Part shown: piece after piece, positions 1 to 5,651 of the stretch
Layout of the letters: the number at the start of each line of letters is the position of its first letter
How positions within the stretch are numbered: position 1 is the first letter of the stretch
Origin: JBEKCP01 sp050014815
Lineage (GTDB): Bacteria > Planctomycetota > Planctomycetia > Pirellulales > Thermoguttaceae
Assembly (NCBI GenBank): GCA_050014815.1
Contig: JBEKCP010000150.1
Span: 1-10,198, forward strand
DNA: 10,198 bases
Direction: 5' to 3'
Position numbers and translations under genes: made by a program
The notes under the pieces: model-generated
The model's input: only the letters and a program-made list of their open reading frames with translations
Database searches by the model: none
What the model was told of the DNA's origin: nothing

Positions 1-419
1 AGTTGTCGCTGGGCGGCGCGAAGGTCGGCGAGGGGGAAAACGCCAAGGACCTGCTGTGCGGCGATGCCTTCAATAGCGGCGCTCCCTACGGCGTGGTGGC
101 CGATTTCGACGGCGACGGCGCGCAGGACGCCGCGTTCGCCACCGCTGCGGGCGATGCCTGGGTGGTGTGGCGCGAGCGCGGTCCGGACTGCCTGGGCCTG
201 CTCCTGAGCGTTCCGCCGGCTGCCGGGCCGGTGCGGGTGAGCATCACCGAGGGGGAGACTCTGCGCGGGGCGTTGCTCGCTCTGCCAGGCCGACCCGCCT
301 ACCTCGGCGTTGTCAATAAAGGCCCGGTTCGGTTGGAATGGACGGGGACTGACGGCAAGCCGCGCACGCGTAATGTCCTGGTTGAATCGCCGCTGACGCG
401 GGTGACGCTAACGGATTGA
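1..419 (+). CDS. C-terminal part of a secreted VCBS/FG-GAP-like repeat protein (5' end outside the window)
   Basis: The reading frame is open from the left edge (first full codon at base 3) to TGA at 417-419, so only the last 138 codons are visible and the true start lies outside. A calcium-loop motif DFDGDGAQD (bases 102-128) sits in a context typical of the last blade of a VCBS/FG-GAP propeller, followed by AWVVWRERG. The rest is a small beta-rich tail with GPVRVSITEGETLRGALL and LEWTGTDGKPRTRNVLVE, ending TRVTLTD. In planctomycetes this kind of tail often follows FG-GAP/VCBS repeats in exported proteins; that is family knowledge, not proven here. Such proteins are usually extracellular and bind Ca2+ or other proteins; no catalytic residues are visible. 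A homologous tail relic lies just downstream in another frame. The family call is fairly good; the specific function is unknown. Confidence 0.72.
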   Translation, partial: LSLGGAKVGEGENAKDLLCGDAFNSGAPYGVVADFDGDGAQDAAFATAAGDAWVVWRERGPDCLGLLLSVPPAAGPVRVSITEGETLRGALLALPGRPAYLGVVNKGPVRLEWTGTDGKPRTRNVLVESPLTRVTLTD

Positions 420-528
420 TGGCCGTGCCCAATGTTTGGAGACGCTGGAGTGGATCGACGCCGGAGGGAAACCCGTAACGCGCAAGGTCGTGGTGGTGAA
501 GAACTTCACCCGCGTGACAATCCCCTGA
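412..528 (+). pseudogene. Relic of a second VCBS-type C-terminal tail, paralogous to the tail of the preceding gene
   Basis: The frame with codons at 412, 415 and so on is open from 412 to TGA at 526-528 and has no credible start codon. From base 448 it reads LEWIDAGGKPVTRKVVVV and then FTRVTIP-stop. The end of the upstream gene reads LEWTGTDGKPRTRNVLVE and then LTRVTLTD-stop. The shared LEW, GKP, TR and TRVT at the same spacing, both ending at a stop, show homology. The DNA has diverged well beyond a recent duplication. About 35 codons survive. The simplest reading is that the rest of a tandem paralogue was deleted. A less likely alternative is that it was once the true C-terminus of the upstream gene. 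Confidence 0.6.
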
Positions 529-580
529 TCTTCAGAATGCGAATCCCTATCAGCCCTGGACCAGAAAAATGAGAGAATGA

Positions 581-830
581 AATGGCAGCGCGAAGTTCAG
601 CGACTTCAGGCCCAAGGGCGGGCGGCAAATCTTGATCGATCCCGGCGTGAGCGGACGGCAGTACGGTCAGAAAGCAAGGTGCACTCCGCGCCATCCAGAT
701 CCGCGGCGGCGACGAAGGCCGGCAAGGACTTCCGGCTGGACGAATGGGGCAGGCAGAACGAGCACTGTCGCCAGACGGCCGACTACGGCACGTACGCGGC
801 CGAGGTCGTCGCCGCTTCGATCAACCCATC
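581..830 (+). pseudogene. Decayed coding remnant spread over three frames, family not recognised
   Basis: This stretch between the VCBS tail relic and the convergent beta-helix gene has no intact gene, but it has GC-rich third positions in successive frames. About 593-676 read in one frame gives FSDFRPKGG and GGRQILIDPGVSGRQYGQ. About 678-715 in the next gives GALRAIQIRGGDE. About 718-825 in the third gives GKDFRLDEWGRQ and QTADYGTYAAEVVAAS. No single frame keeps the pattern, and an in-frame TGA (578-580) precedes the first piece. This fits an old gene with at least two frameshifts and no start. I do not recognise the family. An open frame starting at ATG 577 does cross the region, but its first third has poor codon use and its end runs antisense into the beta-helix gene, so I do not call it a gene. 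Confidence 0.42.
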
Positions 831-866
831 TCCACAAGGTTCAGGCCATGGCCACAGCGGAGGGCA

Positions 867-2678
867 TCACCACTTCTCTCGGAAATCCCAGAGGGGCTTG
901 GGCAGTGCGCTGCCGCAGGGCCACGGTGCCCGGGCGTGCTCGAAACAGCCGATGTCCGGCGTCCGGCCGGCGTGGCCCGCCGCGACGCCTTCCACGTCGA
1001 TGCCCGCATCGACACACGGCGAGTCGGGCTTCAGTTCGAACTGCTTTTTCGCCTGGTCGACGAAGCCGGGCTCTTTTTCGAGGAAGTTGTGATGGGCCTC
1101 GGTGTCTTTTCCCAGCAATGCCGATTCAGTGATGATGTTGTTGACGATCGCGGTATTTTTCCGGCCGGCCCCCGAGCGACCCCACGAGGCGATGCCTTTG
1201 CCGTTGCCCGTCAACGTGTTGTTGAAGATCCTCACGTTCGTGGCCGGCAGGTTCAGCCGCAGTCCGCAGTCCTGCACGTCGTGGACCAGGTTGTGGTGGA
1301 TCAGGTGGTTGGACGACCCGTTGTCGATGTAGATTCCCACTCCGGTGTGGCAATGGACGTCGTGGGCATGGTTGTAGGCGATGACGGTGCCTTCGCCGTC
1401 GGTCTGGAAGCAGTAGGTGGCGCCCAGGTCGCCGACCAGCAGGCCGGCGTTGTAAAGGTGATTGTGCTCGATGCGGCCCTGCTTGAGATGGCGGTGGAGC
1501 AAGAGGCTTCGGCCGGCGTTGAACAAGGTGTTGTGACGCAGCACATGCTCCCGACCGGCGCAGGCGATCGGTGCGCAGTCGCTGGCCGAGAGGTCGCAGT
1601 CGTGAATCACGCAGTTCTCCACGGTGTTGTTTTCGGCGTAGACCGATACGCCGTCGCCGATGCAGTAGGCGACCACCGAGTTGCGAACGGCGTTGTGCCG
1701 GCCGCCCAGCGCGATGCCCAGGCCCTCGGCCGCGGCGCTGATCCCCCGATCGCGATTGAAGCCACATTTCATATTACGATCGAAGCTCGGGTAGCGCACC
1801 CGGCACCCGTCGAGCGTACAGTGCTCTGCGGCGTCGAAGTTCACGCTGGCCGCGAACAACTCGAAGCCCTTGATCTCGATGTACGCTCGTTCGGACAGGT
1901 CGAACGCCCAGCGGCGTCGGGTGACCTCGATCTCCGGCCAGTGCGGCGGGTCGTCGCCCGGCGGCCAGAAATAGACCGTCTCGCCCTCCTGGTGCCACTC
2001 ACGGGGTGCATCCAGCAGGCTCAGCAGGCCGCTGAGGCGGATCCGCACCGGCGCCTCTTTGCGGAACGGCCCCTTACCGTCGAAGCTGATCGCATCGCCC
2101 TCCGATCCAGCGACCGTCGCCGTCGACGACACGCAGGCGTGTTGCCCCAGGGCCCAAAGGGTGGCTCCCTTCCAGAAGTCCTTAGGGCGACGGAGGGCCG
2201 CGGACGTGCACTGTCCCGGCCCGCCGACGATTTCGACCAGGTTCGGCTTGTAAGGATCGTCGCCGGCATTGGGGAACTGCGCGGGGACCATGATCCGCCG
2301 GTCGCAGAACAGTTGTTCGACCGGTTCGGAGACGGCCGCCTTGCAAATCCTGCCCTCATGCGCCGACCAGCCCGACACGACCTCGGTGCCGGTGATCAAG
2401 GCCTTCTCGCCTGGCGCGACGACGAAGCGGATGGGGGCCTCGGGCGTGCCGGACCGGACGGGACGGACCGTCTCGCGGTAGGTTCCTTCGTGGACCACGC
2501 AGGTGTCGCCCGGCTGCACCGCGGCGGCGGCTCGCTGAAGGGTGAGGAAAGGCTGTTCGGCAGTGCCCTCGCCGGCGTCGCAGCCTGCGGGAGCAACATG
2601 GTACTCCCTGCCCGCAACACCATTGGTCCACGCCAGCGCGACCAGGGTCGCCGCGACCACGGGCGAGACGGTTTTCAT
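867..2678 (-). CDS. Secreted right-handed parallel beta-helix protein (pectate-lyase-like fold)
   Basis: This is a 603-residue exported protein. Residues 1-23 are a signal peptide (MKTVSPVVAATLVALAWTNG, cleavage near VAG/RE). Residues 25-105 are the N-terminal cap usual in secreted planctomycete beta-helix proteins: YHVAPAGCDAGEGTAEQPF, LQRAAAAVQPGDTCVVHEGTY, then APIRFVVAPGEKALITG. Residues 120-260 form a beta-rich insert (EQLFCDRRIMVPAQFPN; TVYFWPPGDD). Residues about 265-540 are short helix coils with Asn/His ladders: NNTVENCVIHDC, VLRHNTLFNAG, IEHNHLYNAG, VIAYNHAHDV, LIHHNLVHDV, VRIFNNTLTGNG. The C-terminus has the usual SPCVDAGID...DIGCFEH ending. The fold is typical of polysaccharide lyases, hydrolases, epimerases and binding proteins; no catalytic set can be assigned. 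The start at 2678 is chosen over an upstream in-frame ATG because GGGAAAGGA lies 6 bases before it and the signal peptide begins there. Its ATG overlaps the TGA of the diheme gene (ATGA), implying coupled translation. Confidence 0.9.
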   Translation of the reverse strand: MKTVSPVVAATLVALAWTNGVAGREYHVAPAGCDAGEGTAEQPFLTLQRAAAAVQPGDTCVVHEGTYRETVRPVRSGTPEAPIRFVVAPGEKALITGTEVVSGWSAHEGRICKAAVSEPVEQLFCDRRIMVPAQFPNAGDDPYKPNLVEIVGGPGQCTSAALRRPKDFWKGATLWALGQHACVSSTATVAGSEGDAISFDGKGPFRKEAPVRIRLSGLLSLLDAPREWHQEGETVYFWPPGDDPPHWPEIEVTRRRWAFDLSERAYIEIKGFELFAASVNFDAAEHCTLDGCRVRYPSFDRNMKCGFNRDRGISAAAEGLGIALGGRHNAVRNSVVAYCIGDGVSVYAENNTVENCVIHDCDLSASDCAPIACAGREHVLRHNTLFNAGRSLLLHRHLKQGRIEHNHLYNAGLLVGDLGATYCFQTDGEGTVIAYNHAHDVHCHTGVGIYIDNGSSNHLIHHNLVHDVQDCGLRLNLPATNVRIFNNTLTGNGKGIASWGRSGAGRKNTAIVNNIITESALLGKDTEAHHNFLEKEPGFVDQAKKQFELKPDSPCVDAGIDVEGVAAGHAGRTPDIGCFEHARAPWPCGSALPKPLWDFREKW

Positions 2679-4834
2679 GGTGTATCCTTTCCCTGCTGGG
2701 TGGCCGCCCGTCCTCGATGCCAAAAGGATCGCCAGTAGGCCTGGTCCACGCTGTAGCAGTCGATCGGGTCTTTGGCCGGATCGAAGGTGTGGGGCAAGAT
2801 GCCGTATCGCTTCATCTCGCGGACGTAATGCTCATTAGGCCGGAAGCCGCTGGCGGCGTCGAACCGGTTTGCCTTCATCCCCAGAGCCGCATAGGTGCCC
2901 GCGTAGGGCGCGCCCGACTCGATCCACAGCATAATCGTCTTCTTCTCCAGGGCAGTCACCTCGACCTTCTCGTGACTGCCGTCAATCAGCCGCAGCAGGC
3001 GGCTGGCCGAGGTGCCGATCGAGCGCGGCGGGCGATTGCCGTGGGCATCCTGCCCGTGGGCGATGAGCTTCCGCCCTGGCTCCATGAGCAGCGAGTAGCT
3101 TTGGCTGAACCAGCCCTTCATTTCGTCGCTGAGCGCCACGCCACCTTCGGGCTTTTGAGGGCTATGGCACGAGAGACAACGGCGGTTGAGGATCGGCTGG
3201 ATGTCGCGAGTGAAGTCGAGCACGTCGGGCACGTCACGGATGGGCTCGATCCGGGCAGGCCGTTTGGCGATCGCCCGCGCCATGGGCCGCGGGCGTACCG
3301 CCTCGGTGCGATGTTCGTGGCAGCCGGCGCAACCGACCGTCTCGCCCGGCTGCACCGTGAAGAAACTCTGCATCCGCTTGACCGACAGATCGTGCTCGTC
3401 GAGAGCTACGAAGAACAGGCTGCGCAAGGCGGGCACCTCGGCATAGGCCGAGCCGTCGGGCTCCACCGGGATCGCGCCGAGAATCCGCGGCAGCGTGAAC
3501 GTGCCTCCCTTGCTGATCGGCTCCATTGTGCCGCTGAAATTGACCGGCTTGGGCAGGGTCTCCAGCACCAGGAGCTTCTTGATCTCGCCCGGCCGAATCC
3601 CGTCCATGTTCCGACCGGCCAGAACGTCGGCCAGAAAGATGCGCCCAGTCTCGTTACGGAGTTCGACGTGCTCGGCCACAGCCGGCTCGCGGGGGCGGGG
3701 CAGCAGCGGAACCGGTTCATGAACCTCCAGGCCGCCGGGCGATCTGATCCCTGACCCGTCGCCCGCCGCCGGCAACTCGTAGACCAGATCCACGTCGCCC
3801 TGCCCATTCATCAACAAGATCCTCGTACGGTCACAAACCAGAAAGCAATCTTCCGAGAAGGCATACGGGTCGCGGTATTCGGCCTTGCTGATCCGCCGCG
3901 CCCGCGACAGATCGTCCGGCCCCGCCTTCGGATCGACGATCGTGATGGTCCCCACGTGCTCGGGCCGTCCGTGTCCTGGCGAGAACGACGCGACTACCTT
4001 ATCCGTGCCGGGGATCGGCTTGGCGTCGAGCATGACGGTGCCGGGGTGCTGATTACCATAGTAGACCATCTGCCGAGTGCCGTCGGGATTCATCGTCCAG
4101 AGATGGTGATACTTGACCCGGCTTCGGTCAACGTACTCCCACCGCATGTAGATTACCCGCCCGTCGGGCAGCATCCAGGGCGTGTTGTCCTGTTCAACGT
4201 TGGCCGAGACGGTCCGGATGTCGCTGCCGCCGCCGGTGCAACGGTAGAGCGTGGCAACCTGGCTCGTCCAGCATTGCACGAAGCGGTTGCAGCGCGAGGA
4301 GACAAAGAGGATGTTGCCGTCGGGCAGATAAGTAGGCTCGAAGTCGTCGAAGGGCCCATCGGTCAGCGGCCGCAGTCCCGTGCCGCCGGCATTGATCTCG
4401 TGCAGGTGGTAATAGTCGGTCCCCCCCTTGCGATAAGAAAAGAGAATCTTCGTGCCGTCGTAATGCACTTGGGGATCGCGCACACCCCCGGTAGGATCGT
4501 CCAACAGCACGGTCAGTCGCCGGGTCCGGAGGTTGAGGCGGCAGAGTCGGCCGCCCTCGCCATAACCCTTGCGCTGCGGACTGTTTGCATAGTGACCGAA
4601 GTTGACATACCAGTGATCACGGCCCGGAACCCGAACCGCGAACACGATCTCCTCCACGCCGGCCATAGGTCCCTGGAGGGCCGCTTGCAGCAGGGGCACA
4701 TAGCGCGGCGGCTCGGCGCGGCCACGTTTCGATGCCTTCGACGGTGCTGCTTGCGGCCGTTCGCCTGCGGCCGAGGCCGGCGCGGCGATGAACATGGCCA
4801 GCACCAAGATCCAGGTACGCGAGGCAAGTCGCAT
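2675..4834 (-). CDS. Secreted diheme cytochrome with TolB-like propeller, HZS-alpha-like
   Basis: This is a 719-residue protein with a signal peptide (residues 1-23, MRLASRTWILVLAMFIAAPA, cleavage near SAA/GE). Residues about 60-355 form a TolB/WD40-type propeller with PDG-type blade turns (HYDGTKILFSYRKGG, LPDGNILFVSSR, LPDGRVIYMRW, NPDGTRQMVYYG). Residues about 395-510 match, from memory, the conserved middle domain of hydrazine-synthase-alpha-like proteins (GRNMDGIRPGEIKKLLVLE, KPVNFSGTMEP, GSAYAEVPALRSLFFVALDE), ending in a first heme site CAGCH at 502-506. Residues about 540-645 are a c-type cytochrome domain (DIQPILNRRCLSCH, heme site 553-557). The tail has DPIDCYSVDQAYWRSFW. Related proteins are common in planctomycetes that do not perform anammox and have no assigned reaction. 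The start at 4834 is chosen because GGAGGA lies 4 bases upstream and the signal peptide begins there. It is the first gene of a two-gene operon. Redox or electron-transfer function in the periplasm is inferred from the hemes; the partner is unknown. Confidence 0.85.
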   Translation of the reverse strand: MRLASRTWILVLAMFIAAPASAAGERPQAAPSKASKRGRAEPPRYVPLLQAALQGPMAGVEEIVFAVRVPGRDHWYVNFGHYANSPQRKGYGEGGRLCRLNLRTRRLTVLLDDPTGGVRDPQVHYDGTKILFSYRKGGTDYYHLHEINAGGTGLRPLTDGPFDDFEPTYLPDGNILFVSSRCNRFVQCWTSQVATLYRCTGGGSDIRTVSANVEQDNTPWMLPDGRVIYMRWEYVDRSRVKYHHLWTMNPDGTRQMVYYGNQHPGTVMLDAKPIPGTDKVVASFSPGHGRPEHVGTITIVDPKAGPDDLSRARRISKAEYRDPYAFSEDCFLVCDRTRILLMNGQGDVDLVYELPAAGDGSGIRSPGGLEVHEPVPLLPRPREPAVAEHVELRNETGRIFLADVLAGRNMDGIRPGEIKKLLVLETLPKPVNFSGTMEPISKGGTFTLPRILGAIPVEPDGSAYAEVPALRSLFFVALDEHDLSVKRMQSFFTVQPGETVGCAGCHEHRTEAVRPRPMARAIAKRPARIEPIRDVPDVLDFTRDIQPILNRRCLSCHSPQKPEGGVALSDEMKGWFSQSYSLLMEPGRKLIAHGQDAHGNRPPRSIGTSASRLLRLIDGSHEKVEVTALEKKTIMLWIESGAPYAGTYAALGMKANRFDAASGFRPNEHYVREMKRYGILPHTFDPAKDPIDCYSVDQAYWRSFWHRGRAATQQGKDTP
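2685..2690 (-). promoter_or_regulatory. Ribosome binding site of the beta-helix gene
   Basis: On the minus strand AAAGGA, within GGGAAAGGA, lies 6 bases upstream of the ATG at 2678. The site sits inside the last codons of the diheme gene, which ends in the ATGA overlap. It decides the start codon against an in-frame ATG 45 bases further upstream. Confidence 0.65.
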
Positions 4835-4838
4835 GGGT

Positions 4839-4844
4839 TCCTCC
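4839..4844 (-). promoter_or_regulatory. Ribosome binding site of the diheme gene
   Basis: On the minus strand GGAGGA is followed by ACCC and then the ATG at 4834. It is a near-perfect Shine-Dalgarno sequence, and it favours this start over an in-frame ATG 18 bases upstream. Confidence 0.75.
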
Positions 4845-4906
4845 GAATCCAAGGGGTGGATGGGGGCAGCAGGGAGGCAAAGGCGGGCAGGCCGTCGGCT
4901 GAGTCC

Positions 4907-4934
4907 ATTATAAGCCCTCCCGCGGGCAACTCAA
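4907..4934 (-). promoter_or_regulatory. Sigma70-like promoter of the diheme/beta-helix operon
   Basis: Read on the minus strand, TTGAGT (4934-4929, four of six matches to the -35 consensus) and a perfect TATAAT (4912-4907) are separated by 16 bases. Transcription would begin near 4900, leaving an untranslated leader of about 65 bases before the ATG at 4834. The spacer contains a perfect CCCGCGGG palindrome (4919-4926), which could be a regulator site or chance in this GC-rich DNA. Position and orientation fit the two-gene operon. Confidence 0.55.
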
Positions 4935-5293
4935 CTACCCTGGAGATTCGCGATTTGCCGCCTACACACCACCTCTGCCTGGCCAAAATCGCGGGAAGCC
5001 GCCGCAAGTCCTGCCCGAGCAATACTCCACGCGGCATACTGGCGGACTCGCGCGCCCTGTTGCATTCTGTCGGCCGACCTGCTATCACGATGAGTGTTGT
5101 CCCGAGCTGTGACTTCCTTTCGAGGAGATTCCTGGCGATTCCGTCTATCCACAAGAATCGAAACCTATCGTCCCCTGCGGGGTTGAATGCACTGGAGTGC
5201 AAACTGATTTCCCCTTAACCGACGGCGTGCTGATCGTGCCGCAGTATCCGGGCGGGCATAAGATGGCGACCGCCGGAATTTGCGAAAAAATGA
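4935..5293. other. Divergent intergenic region, relatively AT-rich, no convincing gene
   Basis: About 360 bases separate the two divergent promoters. Base composition is more AT-rich than the genes on either side and no frame shows the GC-rich third-position pattern for long. It contains a small hairpin CCCC-TGC-GGGG (5172-5182) and a 14-base inverted repeat (5188-5201). One plus-strand frame is open from 5113 to a TGA at 5323-5325 (includes GVLIVPQYPGGHKMATAG), but it lacks an ATG with a ribosome binding site and runs through the plus-strand promoter, so it is not called as a gene. Confidence 0.5.
5188..5201. repeat. 14-base inverted repeat, possible operator
   Basis: TGCACTGGAGTGCA has two perfect 6-base arms around a central GG. 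It lies between the divergent promoters, about 95 bases upstream of the plus-strand -35 box. The size and symmetry suit a dimeric regulator site, but a single copy with no regulator gene nearby makes this only a suggestion. Confidence 0.3.
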
Positions 5294-5323
5294 TTGACCC
5301 GCGTTGGCCGGCCATGGTATACT
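5294..5323 (+). promoter_or_regulatory. Sigma70-like promoter upstream of the giant PQQ-propeller gene
   Basis: TTGACC (5294-5299, five of six matches to the -35 consensus) and TATACT (5318-5323, five of six matches to the -10 consensus) are 18 bases apart, just after an A-rich stretch (GCGAAAAAATG). Transcription would start near 5330. The next well-supported start codon is at 5652, so the leader would be about 320 bases long and would include the coding-like stretch described separately. Confidence 0.5.
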
Positions 5324-5336
5324 GAGGGCCGCGTCG

Positions 5337-5605
5337 ATTGCTCGCCTCCCCGAATTCCTCCCGCCCACCGACAACCCGCCCCAGACACGCCTGCCGTGGA
5401 AGAGCGCAACCGCCCAGGAGGAGGCGGTCCAGGCGGCCGTGGCGGCCGATGCCGAAGGCGCCGCGCTGCAAAAGGAAATCGCCGCCGCCAACGACAAGAT
5501 CAAAGCCCAAGCCGCCCTGGCGGCCGCCATCGAGCAGAAGGCCGCGGCCGACCCGCAGGCCATCGCGATCCGCGCGGAAATCGAGAACGGGCTGAGATGC
5601 ACATA
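5337..5605 (+). pseudogene. Alanine-rich, coiled-coil-like coding segment upstream of and in frame with the PQQ gene
   Basis: From the stop at 5295-5297 the frame is open right through to the start at 5652 and beyond. About 5400-5590 has strong coding-type codon use and reads EEAVQAAVAADAEGAALQKE, then IAAANDKIKAQAALAAAIEQ, then KAAADPQAIAIRAEIENGLR. This is a run of Ala, Glu, Lys and Gln suited to a long helix or coiled coil. There is no ATG or ribosome binding site for it: the only early non-ATG candidates are TTG 5304 (inside the promoter spacer) and GTG codons inside the helix. Near 5590 the coding pattern weakens, and in another frame a peptide ends at TAA 5633-5635. I read it as the 5'-truncated remnant of a gene, or less likely an N-terminal extension of the next protein. 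The signal peptide at 5652 argues against the extension. Confidence 0.4.
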
Positions 5606-5641
5606 CTGGCCACCGGACTGCACCAGCTCCCGTAACCAACT

Positions 5642-5646
5642 GGAGA
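5642..5646 (+). promoter_or_regulatory. Ribosome binding site of the PQQ-propeller gene
   Basis: GGAGA lies 5 bases before the ATG at 5652. Together with the signal peptide that begins there, it decides the start inside a frame that is open for a further 350 bases upstream. Confidence 0.65.
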
Positions 5647-5651
5647 AAGTC

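Noticed and set aside
577..1092. Open frame from ATG 577 as an intact gene
   Set aside because: Codon use is poor at its start, the coding signal moves between frames, and more than 200 bases of it lie antisense to the beta-helix gene.
744..2738. Long plus-strand open frame opposite the beta-helix gene
   Set aside because: The minus-strand frame has a signal peptide, ribosome binding site and recognisable beta-helix repeats. The plus-strand frame is a by-product of GC-rich codon use and has no recognisable domain.
2675..4834. Calling the diheme protein a true hydrazine synthase alpha subunit (anammox)
   Set aside because: Homologues of this type are common in ordinary planctomycetes, no beta or gamma subunit gene is adjacent, the neighbour is a beta-helix protein, and the expected tyrosine after the first heme motif is absent.
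5155..5205. CRISPR-repeat-like element: a CCCC-TGC-GGGG hairpin followed by GTTGAA
   Set aside because: It resembles the stem of some CRISPR repeats, but only one copy exists, with no spacers and no cas genes in the window.
3956..5218. Plus-strand open frame of 420 codons overlapping the diheme gene
   Set aside because: It is antisense to the propeller of the diheme protein and continues into the intergenic region only because few stops occur there. It shows no domain and no ribosome binding site was found.
5113..5325. Possible small plus-strand protein ending in IDPRWPAMVY
   Set aside because: It has no ATG with a ribosome binding site, its codon use is not convincingly coding, and its 3' end runs through the -35 and -10 boxes of the promoter.
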